Part shown: in pieces, positions 44,456 through 52,275 of the stretch
How the letters are laid out: the number at the start of each line of letters is the position of its first letter
How positions within the stretch are numbered: the stretch's first letter is position 1
Assembly: GCA_902497065.1 (NCBI GenBank)
Contig: CABVDH010000010.1
Span: 1-64,000 of the forward strand
Reading direction: 5' to 3'
DNA: 64,000 nt
From: an uncultured Collinsella sp.
Lineage (GTDB): Bacteria > Actinomycetota > Coriobacteriia > Coriobacteriales > Coriobacteriaceae
Made by a program: the position numbers and the translations under genes
The notes under the pieces: generated by a model
What the model saw: the letters and a program-made list of their open reading frames with translations, nothing else
Databases searched by the model: none
What the model was told of the DNA's origin: nothing

Positions 44456-45643
44456 ATGTCGAGCCTCACCGGTAAGTCATTGAACCCTGTTATGAATCGC
44501 AGGAGCGTTATCGCGAGCGCAGCAGGTCTGGGGGCGATGTCCATTCTAGCTGGTTGCTCCTCCAACGGCGGCGACAGCGGTTCCGCTTCAAGCGACGCTT
44601 CGTTTAAGATCGGTACCATCGGCCCGCTGACCGGCGCCAACGCGTCCTACGGCAAGTCCGTTACCCAGGGTGTCGAGCTTGGCTGCAAGGATTTCTCGAC
44701 CAAGGAGCTGCCGCTTGCCAGCAAGGCCGAGGATGACCAGGCCGACGGCGAGAAGGCCGTCAACGCCTTCAACACCCTGCTCGACTGGGGCATGCAGGCC
44801 CTCGTCGGCCCGACCACCACGGGTGCGTCGGTTGCCGTTGCCGCCGAGTGCGGTAACGACCCCAAGACGTTCATGATCACCCCGTCCGCGTCCTCCGAGG
44901 ACGTCACCGACGGCAAGGATTGCGTCTTCCAGGTTTGCTTCACCGACCCCAACCAGGGTGTCAACGCTGCCAAGTTCCTGGCGCAGAAGTATGCGGACGA
45001 GAAGTTCGTGCTGTTCTATAACTCCGGCGACGCCTATTCTTCGGGCATCGCAGATTCCTTTAAGGCCCAGGCCGCTGAGTCCAAGCTCGAGATTGTTGAC
45101 GAGGAGACCTTTAAGGACGACTCCGCCACGAGCTTTACCAACCAGCTGACCAAGGCCAAGCAGGCCGGCGCCACCATGATCTTTGCGCCGATCTACTACA
45201 CGCCGGCGTCCGTCCTGCTCAAGAACGCCAAGGACATGGGCTACGACGTCAAGATGATGGGCTGCGACGGCATGGACGGCATCCTGGGCGTTGAGGGCTT
45301 CGATACCTCTCTTGCTGAGGGTCTGCTGCTCATGACCCCGTTCTCCGCCGACGACGAGAAGAACGCCGACTTCGTTAACGCTTACAAGGATAAGTACGGC
45401 GATACCCCCGACCAGTTTGCCGCCGACGCCTACGACGGCGTGCACGCGGTGGCCGAGGCCCTCAAGGAGGCCGGTCTTGGTGTCGACGCCGACCCGACCG
45501 AGGCCGCCGAGAAGCTGTCCAAGGCTATGCTCAAGATTACCGTTGACGGTCTGACCGGCAAGCTCACCTGGAACGATAAGGGCCAGGTCCAGAAGGAGCC
45601 CACGGCGTACGTCATCACCGACGGCAAGTACGTACAGGCCTAA
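44456..45643 (+). CDS. livK: Branched-chain-amino-acid-type ABC substrate-binding lipoprotein 2
   Basis: The 395-residue paralogue of the preceding protein has a basic start (MNRRSVIAS at 13-21), lipobox LAGC near 32-35, a serine/glycine linker and the same binding fold starting FKIGTIGPLTGANASYG. The two differ mostly in surface loops and keep the ATFIFAPIYYTPASVL-like hinge block nearly identical. Duplicate binding proteins with one permease usually widen the ligand range. The start follows GAGAGGAG by 7 bases. A hairpin and a GGGAC stem lie between it and livH. Confidence 0.88.
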   Translation: MSSLTGKSLNPVMNRRSVIASAAGLGAMSILAGCSSNGGDSGSASSDASFKIGTIGPLTGANASYGKSVTQGVELGCKDFSTKELPLASKAEDDQADGEKAVNAFNTLLDWGMQALVGPTTTGASVAVAAECGNDPKTFMITPSASSEDVTDGKDCVFQVCFTDPNQGVNAAKFLAQKYADEKFVLFYNSGDAYSSGIADSFKAQAAESKLEIVDEETFKDDSATSFTNQLTKAKQAGATMIFAPIYYTPASVLLKNAKDMGYDVKMMGCDGMDGILGVEGFDTSLAEGLLLMTPFSADDEKNADFVNAYKDKYGDTPDQFAADAYDGVHAVAEALKEAGLGVDADPTEAAEKLSKAMLKITVDGLTGKLTWNDKGQVQKEPTAYVITDGKYVQA

Positions 45644-45675
45644 TTGGCCGCCTTACATAGAGCGGTTTTGATCCC

Positions 45676-45736
45676 AAGCAGGGGAGGTTTTGGCCTTCCC
45701 TGCTTGCTTGGTATCTAGGGACAGTGTAACGTCCCT
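45676..45736 (+). terminator. Two successive hairpins between livK2 and livH
   Basis: AAGCAGGG and CCCTGCTT (45676-45705) enclose AGG/CCT, followed by AGGGAC/GTCCCT (45717-45736) with GTTT after it. They could act as a partial terminator that keeps binding-protein mRNA above permease mRNA. The second stem shares the GGGAC motif of the palindromes. Confidence 0.45.
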
Positions 45737-45782
45737 GTTTCATACATTAACTGGAAACCTATTCGAAAGGGGGATGTGGAAC

Positions 45783-46664
45783 ATGACGGTCTTTATCCAA
45801 TACCTGGTCAACGGCCTGTCCATGGGCAGCGTCTACGCCATCATCGCGTTGGGCTACACCATGGTCTACGGTATCGCCAAGATGCTCAACTTCGCTCACG
45901 GCGATGTCATCATGGTCGGTGCCTATGTCTCGTTCTGCGCCACGTCGTATCTCGGCCTCCCGGGCTGGGCATCTGTAGTTCTCTCTTGTGTGGCCTGCAC
46001 GGTTCTCGGTGTTCTCATTGAGGGTCTGGCCTATAAGCCGCTGCGCCAAGCAGGCCCGCTGGCCGTTCTGATCACGGCTATCGGCGTGTCTTACTTCCTG
46101 CAGAACGCCGCGCAGCTTCTGTGGGGCGCCACGCCCAAGAACTTCACTTCGCTCGTCACCTTCCAGGTGCCGGAGTTCTTGGCCAAGTTCAACGTAAGCG
46201 CCGTCTCGCTCGTCACCATCGTCGCCTGCCTGGTTATCATGGCCGGCCTGATGTTCTTTACAGGTAAGACCAAGATGGGCAAAGCCATGCGCGCCGTGTC
46301 CGAGGACAAGGCCGCCGCTCAGCTCATGGGCATCAACGTCAACCGCACCATCTCGATGACGTTTGCCATCGGCTCTGCCCTTGCCGCCATCGCCGGCGTG
46401 CTGCTGTGCTCCTACTCGCCGGTGCTGCAGCCCACGACGGGCGCCATGCCCGGCATCAAGGCCTTCGACGCCGCCGTCTTCGGTGGCATCGGCTCCATCC
46501 CCGGCGCCTTTGTCGGCGGCATTCTCATCGGCATCATCGAGGCGATGGCGCAGGCTTACATTTCCACGAGCCTTGCCAACTCCATCGTCTTTGGTGTTTT
46601 GATCATCGTCCTGCTCGTCAAGCCTGCCGGCCTCTTGGGCAAGTACGTCCCCGAGAAGGTGTAG
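45783..46664 (+). CDS. livH: Branched-chain amino acid ABC permease LivH
   Basis: The 293-residue permease has about eight membrane helices and the LivH blocks GLSMGSVYAIIALGYTMVYG, LNFAHGD and AFDAAVFGGIGSIPGAFVGG. It forms the channel with LivM. ATG 45783 lies 9 bases after AAAGGGGG; an ATG at 45774 is too close to that site. livM starts a few bases after its stop. Confidence 0.92.
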   Translation: MTVFIQYLVNGLSMGSVYAIIALGYTMVYGIAKMLNFAHGDVIMVGAYVSFCATSYLGLPGWASVVLSCVACTVLGVLIEGLAYKPLRQAGPLAVLITAIGVSYFLQNAAQLLWGATPKNFTSLVTFQVPEFLAKFNVSAVSLVTIVACLVIMAGLMFFTGKTKMGKAMRAVSEDKAAAQLMGINVNRTISMTFAIGSALAAIAGVLLCSYSPVLQPTTGAMPGIKAFDAAVFGGIGSIPGAFVGGILIGIIEAMAQAYISTSLANSIVFGVLIIVLLVKPAGLLGKYVPEKV

Positions 46665-46673
46665 GTGAGCGTT

Positions 46674-47753
46674 ATGAAGTTTCTTAAAGACAAGCAGACG
46701 CGTCACGACTTTGTCACGTATGCCATGTGCATCGTGGCATTTGCCATCGTGTTCTTTATGCAGTCTAACCACATGATCCCGCGCATGATCGCCGGTCAGC
46801 TGGTTCCCATCACGGCCTATATCGTCATGGCCATTTCCCTTAACCTCGTCGTCGGCATCGCGGGCGACTTGTCGCTGGGCCACGCGGGCTTTATGAGTGT
46901 CGGTGCCTATACGGGCATCGTCACCGCGGTCGCCCTCGAGAGCGCCGTTCCCTCCGATCCGGTGCGCCTTATCATCAGCATCGTGGTCGGCGCTATCGCC
47001 GCTGCCATCTTGGGCTTCTTGATTGGTATCCCGGTCCTGCGCCTGAGCGGCGACTATCTGGCTATCGTGACCCTGGCCTTTGGCGAGATCATCAAAGAGA
47101 TCGTCACCTGCCTCATTGTGGGCGTCGACTCCCGCGGCCTGCACGTGATCTTTAACATCACGGGCAACTCTACGATCGACGACCTGCACCTGCTCGAAGA
47201 CGGCACCGCCATCATCAAGGGCGCCCAGGGCGCCTCGGGCGTGTCGACGTACTCGACCTTCCTCGCCGGTGCCATCCTGGTCATGGTCGCACTCGTGATC
47301 GTGCTCAACCTGGTTCGCAGCCGTACCGGCCGTGCCATTATGGCCGTGCGCGATAACAAGATTGCAGCCGAGTCCGTAGGCATCTCCGTCACCGAGTACC
47401 GCATGATTGCCTTCGTGGTTTCCGCTGCCCTCGCCGGTGCTGCCGGAGCCCTCTTCGGCGGTAACTTCTCGCAGCTCTCCGCCACCAAGTTCGACTTCAA
47501 CACGTCGATCCTCATCCTGGTGTTCGTGGTCCTGGGCGGCCTGGGCAACATGCGCGGTTCCGTCATCGCGGCGGCGTTGCTCACGGTGCTTCCCGAGCTG
47601 CTCCGTCAGTTCTCGGACTACCGCATGCTCATCTACGCCATCGTGTTGATCCTGGTCATGATCTTTACCAACAACCCGCAGCTCAAGGCGTTCTTCGGTC
47701 GCGTCAAGGACCGCTTTGCTTCCAAGAAGGAGGTGGCAGCCGATGCCCAGTAA
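46674..47753 (+). CDS. livM: Branched-chain amino acid ABC permease LivM
   Basis: The 359-residue permease has about ten helices, with SLNLVVGIAGDLSLGHAGF and VTLAFGEIIKEIV near the middle and GNMRGSVIAAALLTVLPELLR near the end. It is the second half of the channel. I chose ATG 46674 because AGGTGA stands upstream at good spacing; GTG 46665 directly after the livH stop is an alternative. It overlaps livG by 11 bases. Confidence 0.92.
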   Translation: MKFLKDKQTRHDFVTYAMCIVAFAIVFFMQSNHMIPRMIAGQLVPITAYIVMAISLNLVVGIAGDLSLGHAGFMSVGAYTGIVTAVALESAVPSDPVRLIISIVVGAIAAAILGFLIGIPVLRLSGDYLAIVTLAFGEIIKEIVTCLIVGVDSRGLHVIFNITGNSTIDDLHLLEDGTAIIKGAQGASGVSTYSTFLAGAILVMVALVIVLNLVRSRTGRAIMAVRDNKIAAESVGISVTEYRMIAFVVSAALAGAAGALFGGNFSQLSATKFDFNTSILILVFVVLGGLGNMRGSVIAAALLTVLPELLRQFSDYRMLIYAIVLILVMIFTNNPQLKAFFGRVKDRFASKKEVAADAQ

Positions 47754-48603
47754 ATTTGAGTTCAACAAGGGCAAGATGGTCCCGTATCCTTCTGGCGCCA
47801 TCGTTCCCGACCGTGATCTGGGCGAGCGCCCGGCACTCGAGTGCATCCACCTGGGCATTGAGTTCGGTGGCCTTAAGGCAGTCGACGACTTTAGCCTAAC
47901 TATCGGCAAGACCGAGATCGCCGGTCTGATCGGCCCCAACGGCGCCGGTAAGACCACGGTCTTCAACCTGCTCACCAAGGTGTACCAGCCCACGCACGGC
48001 ACCATCCTGCTCGACGGCGAGGACACCTCGGGCAAGTCGGTCTACCAGGTCAACCGCATGGGTATTGCCCGTACCTTCCAGAACATTCGCCTATTCAACA
48101 CCATGACGGTGGAGGATAACGTCAAGGTCGGCCTGCATAACCAGGAGCGTTACTCCGGCTTTGAGGGCGTGCTGCGCCTGCCGACGTATTGGAAGCACGA
48201 GAAGGCTGCTCACGAGCGCGCCATGGAGCTGCTGTCCATCTTTGATATGGAGCATCTGGCAAACGAGCAGGCTGGATCGCTGCCTTACGGCGCTCAGCGT
48301 CGTCTGGAGATCGTCCGCGCGCTTGCCACCAACCCCAAGCTACTGCTGCTCGACGAGCCTGCTGCCGGCATGAACCCGTCCGAGACCGCGGAGCTCATGG
48401 AGAACATCGTCAAGATTCGCGACACCTTTGGCATTGCCATCATGCTTATCGAGCATGATATGTCGCTCGTTATGAACATCTGCGAGGGCATCTGCGTGCT
48501 CAACTTTGGTAAGGTCATCGCCAAGGGCACGGCAGAGGAAATCCAGAACAACGACGCTGTTATTGAGGCATATCTGGGCAAGCAGGATAAGGGGGAGAAC
48601 TAA
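47743..48603 (+). CDS. livG: Branched-chain amino acid ABC ATPase LivG
   Basis: The 286-residue ATPase has Walker A GPNGAGKTT (about 64-72), a LivG-type LPYGAQRRLEIVRAL signature and Walker B LLLLDEPAAGMNP. A 35-residue N-terminal extension precedes the ABC domain. It powers LivHM. AGGAGG lies 10 bases before ATG 47743, inside the end of livM. Confidence 0.92.
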   Translation: MPSKFEFNKGKMVPYPSGAIVPDRDLGERPALECIHLGIEFGGLKAVDDFSLTIGKTEIAGLIGPNGAGKTTVFNLLTKVYQPTHGTILLDGEDTSGKSVYQVNRMGIARTFQNIRLFNTMTVEDNVKVGLHNQERYSGFEGVLRLPTYWKHEKAAHERAMELLSIFDMEHLANEQAGSLPYGAQRRLEIVRALATNPKLLLLDEPAAGMNPSETAELMENIVKIRDTFGIAIMLIEHDMSLVMNICEGICVLNFGKVIAKGTAEEIQNNDAVIEAYLGKQDKGEN

Positions 48604-49317
48604 ATGGCAGAGCCGATGCTTTCCGTCTACAACATCAACGTCTGGTACGGCGCCATCCACGCCATTAAGGACATCTCCTTTAACGTTAACGAGGGCGAGA
48701 TCGTGGCCTTGATTGGTGCCAACGGTGCCGGCAAGTCCACAACGCTCAAGACCGTCTCGGGCCTGCTGCGTTCCAAGACCGGTTCCATCAAGTTTATGGG
48801 CGAGGACATTACTCATACGCCCGCTGATAAGCTGGTTGGTAAGGGCCTGGCTCAGGTTCCCGAGGGTCGTCGCGCCTTTTTGCAGATGACGGTCGAGGAG
48901 AACCTGGAGATGGGTGCCTATACGCAGCCCAAGTCCACGGTGGCTCCGGGCCTGGAGCGCGTCTACGAGCAGTTCCCGCGCCTGAAGGAACGTCGTCGCC
49001 AGGTCGCCGGCACCCTTTCGGGCGGCGAGCAGCAGATGCTCGTTATGGGGCGCGCCCTTATGAGTAACCCCAAACTGCTTATGCTCGACGAACCTTCCAT
49101 GGGTCTGGCACCGATTCTGATCGAACAGATCTTCCAGATTGTCGAGGAGCTGCACAAGGCCGGTACCACGGTGCTTCTGGTCGAGCAAAACGCGCAGATG
49201 GCGCTTTCCATCGCCACGCGCGGTTACGTGCTCGAGACTGGCAAGATCACCATGACCGGCACCGGCCAAGAGCTCCTGCACGACGACAACGTCCGCAAGG
49301 CCTATCTGGGCGGTTAA
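48604..49317 (+). CDS. livF: Branched-chain amino acid ABC ATPase LivF
   Basis: The 237-residue ATPase has Walker A GANGAGKST (about 39-47), signature LSGGEQQMLVMGRAL and Walker B LLMLDEPSMGLAP, with the LivF-specific end. It is the second motor subunit. The ATG follows the livG stop by zero bases, behind AAGGGGGAG. A strong terminator closes the operon. Confidence 0.93.
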   Translation: MAEPMLSVYNINVWYGAIHAIKDISFNVNEGEIVALIGANGAGKSTTLKTVSGLLRSKTGSIKFMGEDITHTPADKLVGKGLAQVPEGRRAFLQMTVEENLEMGAYTQPKSTVAPGLERVYEQFPRLKERRRQVAGTLSGGEQQMLVMGRALMSNPKLLMLDEPSMGLAPILIEQIFQIVEELHKAGTTVLLVEQNAQMALSIATRGYVLETGKITMTGTGQELLHDDNVRKAYLGG

Positions 49318-49328
49318 TCCATTCAACA

Positions 49329-49365
49329 AAGGGGGCGCTGACCAACCCGGTCAGCGCCCCCTTTT
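49329..49365 (+). terminator. Terminator of the liv operon
   Basis: AAGGGGGCGCTGACC and GGTCAGCGCCCCC form a stem with a 5-base loop and a TTTT tail. Confidence 0.85.
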
Positions 49366-49434
49366 AAGTTGCGGTGAAATAGGGACTAAATGGGAGTCTA
49401 AGAGGCCAAAGCAGTCCCTATTCCACCGCAACTT
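49366..49434. repeat. 22-bp inverted repeat with AGGGACT core
   Basis: AAGTTGCGGTGAAATAGGGA plus CT (49366-49387) and its reverse complement at 49413-49434 differ at a single base, with a 25-base loop. It lies between the liv terminator and cutC and belongs with the other GGGAC-containing palindromes. Confidence 0.6.
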
Positions 49435-49492
49435 CATGGGGATGTGTGACAATGCCCGTCGGAAAACATCTGCTGTCTTTGGGGGCCTATCT

Positions 49493-50170
49493 ATGCTGTA
49501 CGAGTTTTGTGCCGAGAACTTTGAGCGAGTGCCGGCGGCAATTGATGCCGGTGCGGGGCGCATTGAGCTGTGCGACAACCTCGCCGTCGGCGGCACCACG
49601 CCTTCCGCCGGCGTTATCAGCGCTACAGTCAGTTACGCTCACGAGCATGACGCGCGAGTGATGTGCATGATTCGCCCGCGTGGTGGCGACTTTCATTACA
49701 ACCAGGACGAGCTGCGCATGATGGAGATGGACCTGGGCCTTGCTGTGAGTGCCGGCGTTGACGGCCTGGTCTTTGGCTGCTGTAAGCCCTGTGCCGGCGG
49801 CTGGGCGCTCGACGAGTTCACCCTCGGCGCCCTCGTTATGGCTACGGGCTGCGCGACCGAGGAGTGCAAGCGCGAGTCCCTTGACATCACCTTCCACATG
49901 GCATTTGACCAGCTCTCGCCCGAGGCTCAGCTCGATGCGATTGATACGCTCGCCGACTGCGGCGTCACGCGCATTCTGACGCACGGTGGTGCTGCCGGTA
50001 CGCCGATTGAGGACAACTTCGAAAACCTGGCTCGTTTAATCGAGTATGCGGGCGATCGTTTGACCATCCTTCCCGGCGGCGGCATCACTACAGCAAATCG
50101 CGACGCGGTCGCGGCGGCGCTAGGCGTCTCCGAGCTCCATGGCACCAAGATCGTGCCGCTGGAGGTATAA
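49493..50170 (+). CDS. cutC: CutC family protein
   Basis: The 225-residue protein is a TIM-barrel CutC: YEFCAENFE at the start, GAGRIELCDNLAVGGTTPS, VMCMIRPRGGDFHY and FHMAFDQ are the family blocks. It was named for copper homeostasis, but its biochemical role is uncertain. ATG 49493 lies after GGGGG; an upstream in-frame ATG at 49436 falls at the edge of the palindrome. The next gene starts 3 bases after the stop. Confidence 0.9.
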   Translation: MLYEFCAENFERVPAAIDAGAGRIELCDNLAVGGTTPSAGVISATVSYAHEHDARVMCMIRPRGGDFHYNQDELRMMEMDLGLAVSAGVDGLVFGCCKPCAGGWALDEFTLGALVMATGCATEECKRESLDITFHMAFDQLSPEAQLDAIDTLADCGVTRILTHGGAAGTPIEDNFENLARLIEYAGDRLTILPGGGITTANRDAVAAALGVSELHGTKIVPLEV

Positions 50171-50173
50171 CCC

Positions 50174-50971
50174 GTGGCGTTGGTATTTGACGTTCAGCAG
50201 GCGGGCGGCAAGCCCGACGATAATCGTCGCCCTGGTACCGCGTGTCCCTTTTGCGGCACGGAGGGGCTCGCCAACATCATCCGGCGCGATGGTGACTGTA
50301 TCTGGCTCGAGAATAAGTTCAAGACCTTGCGGGCCACCCGTCAGACCGTATTGATCGAGTCGGCCAATCACGACGCCGACCTGGTGACCTATGAACCGGA
50401 TGAGCTGCATCATGTGATGAGGTTTGCTCTGGGCTGTTGGCAGCAGATGATCGATTCCCAACAGTACCGCAGTGTGCTCATGTACAAGAACAAAGGCCCG
50501 CTTTCGGGCGGCAGCCTCGTCCATCCACACATGCAGATTGTGGGCTTGGAACAGGAGGACGGCTATGCGGCGCTGACCTCGGCAAATTTTGAAGGCATCG
50601 ATGTTTGGCGGCGGGGGAGGGTCGCGGTCAACATCTCAACCGAGCCGATCATGGGATTCTTTGAGGTCAACGTCTCGGCTCCACAGGGAATCGCCGCCAG
50701 CGACGACGCCCGCGACCAAGCCGAGGTGGACCTGTTTGCCGATGCGATTCAGGTGGCCCTGCGCTATATCCTGCACGAACACCACGGCGGTCGCGCGGAG
50801 TCGTACAACTTGTTCTTCTACCACATGGACGGCCGGACCATTGCCAAGGCGCTGCCACGTTGGGTGGTTTCGCCCTACTTTGTGGGCTATCGTTTGGCCC
50901 AGGTCAATGCCGAGACCACGCTCGATATCGATGCTGAGCGCCTGCATGCACATCTGGAAACGCTCGCGTAG
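50174..50971 (+). CDS. DUF4931 / GalT-like HIT-fold protein
   Basis: The 265-residue protein has a zinc-type CPFC motif near residue 25 and the HIT-like VHPHMQIVG near residue 115, the H-x-H-x-Q active-site pattern of GalT-like nucleotidyltransferases. DUF4931 members are close to galactose-1-phosphate uridylyltransferase but of unknown substrate. It starts with GTG 3 bases after cutC, so the pair is cotranscribed. Confidence 0.75.
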   Translation: MALVFDVQQAGGKPDDNRRPGTACPFCGTEGLANIIRRDGDCIWLENKFKTLRATRQTVLIESANHDADLVTYEPDELHHVMRFALGCWQQMIDSQQYRSVLMYKNKGPLSGGSLVHPHMQIVGLEQEDGYAALTSANFEGIDVWRRGRVAVNISTEPIMGFFEVNVSAPQGIAASDDARDQAEVDLFADAIQVALRYILHEHHGGRAESYNLFFYHMDGRTIAKALPRWVVSPYFVGYRLAQVNAETTLDIDAERLHAHLETLA

Positions 50972-51001
50972 CAAGGCGAGCGCCTGCGAAAAGCGTGCTG
51001 C

Positions 51002-52000
51002 CTAGCGTGTCATCGCGTCGCGGCCGGCCTCGACGCGCTTGCGCTGTTTGGCGCGCTCCTCGCCGGTTAGGCGCTCAAAGAGATGCCCGATAATCGAGGC
51101 CAGCACCTGCTGAAACAGCGTGCCACACATGACGGGGAACACGACTTCGCCCGGAAAGTACTGCGTGGCGATGACGGCGCCCGAAGAGATGTTGCGCATG
51201 CCGCAGGTAAAGCACATGGTAGTCGTCTCGCTATATGGCAGATGCAGCGCGCGAGCGACCAGAAAACCGACGACAAAGCCGCTGATGGCGAAGACCAAAA
51301 TAAAGAGGGCGACTTCCAGGCGCACCGTGTTCATGTGCAGCACGTAGTCGCTCATGGCGGTGGAGTTGGACGCGATGACACCCATCATCATGAACTTGCA
51401 GGCGGGCGAAAGCGCGGGGGAGAGCTTCTCATGACCCCAGCCGCGCGTGAGTTCGTTAATGACGATACCGAGCACGGCGGGTATGGCGATCATAAAGGCC
51501 ATGTCTTGCATCATGCTCGGCACATCGATCGAGACGGTGGCGCCCAGCAGGAGCTTGAGCGTAAGAGGAATCGTCACAGGTGAGATGACCGAGGACGTCA
51601 GGATGATGGTGAGCGCGAGCGGGCCGTTGCCGCCGAACATGCTGATCCACATAAAGGCAGTGACTGCCACGGGTACGCTGTACTCGAGCACGATGCCGCA
51701 GACAAGGTTGGGGTTGGAACCAAAGAACAGTGAGCCCATGGCATACGCCGCAATGGGGATGAGCACAGCCGAGACAAATAACGCCAAAATCAAATGCAGC
51801 GGACGGCGAAACACCTCAGCCACCTGGTGGAAGGTGTTGCTGAGCGCACCTTGGAATGTCATAAAGGCAAACAGGGTGGGGACGATGGGCTTGAGGACGC
51901 CGATCTGCTGAGGAAAGAGCACGCCGAGCGCCACGCAAATCGGAACGATGACCTGCATATGCCCCGCGAGAAATTTGCCCAGTCCAACCCATTGCTTCAT
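51002..52000 (-). CDS. Bile acid:sodium symporter (BASS) family protein
   Basis: The 332-residue membrane protein has ten helices and the BASS blocks SSVISPVTIPLTLKLLLG and FTCGMRNISSGAVIATQYFP near the end. The family couples sodium to organic anions such as bile acids or pantoate; in gut bacteria bile acid use is possible but not proven by sequence. I chose ATG 52000, where the first helix follows soon after; the frame runs upstream to 52219 without a ribosome site. It is divergent from recJ. Confidence 0.82.
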   Translation of the reverse strand: MKQWVGLGKFLAGHMQVIVPICVALGVLFPQQIGVLKPIVPTLFAFMTFQGALSNTFHQVAEVFRRPLHLILALFVSAVLIPIAAYAMGSLFFGSNPNLVCGIVLEYSVPVAVTAFMWISMFGGNGPLALTIILTSSVISPVTIPLTLKLLLGATVSIDVPSMMQDMAFMIAIPAVLGIVINELTRGWGHEKLSPALSPACKFMMMGVIASNSTAMSDYVLHMNTVRLEVALFILVFAISGFVVGFLVARALHLPYSETTTMCFTCGMRNISSGAVIATQYFPGEVVFPVMCGTLFQQVLASIIGHLFERLTGEERAKQRKRVEAGRDAMTR

Positions 52001-52161
52001 ATGTCTCTGTGACTCCCTTTGCTCGTAGATGCATTTGCATGGATATGCTAGACGCTCGCATGCGTTCGTGCAGTAGAAACGCTCGATTATTTCGAGGCTA
52101 TTACCGGCATCGTTTACCGAAACCGCGGTGTGCTGCGGCGATTTGCGCCCGCGTTGCACGG

Positions 52162-52167
52162 TATAAT
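52162..52167 (+). promoter_or_regulatory. Consensus -10 box of the recJ-rel transcript
   Basis: TATAAT at 52162-52167 lies about 110 bases upstream of the recJ start. No strong -35 is seen at the right distance, so the assignment is tentative. Confidence 0.4.
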
Positions 52168-52275
52168 AAATCCGTTCAACAGATCTGCCTGCCGAAGCGG
52201 GCATACACAGAGGACTCATCGCTATGAACCGTGAGAGGTATCGCGGCGACCTGCCCCTATCGGGGGTGGGCGCCT

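Noticed and set aside
45759..48035. A 758-codon open frame antisense to the liv genes
   Set aside because: It has Asp/His/Gly-rich low-complexity composition typical of shadows; the real liv genes on the plus strand have full motifs.
43018..49317. Urea transporter (UrtABCDE)
   Set aside because: There are no urease genes, and two LivK-type lipoproteins precede the channel. The general branched-chain amino acid assignment is safer.
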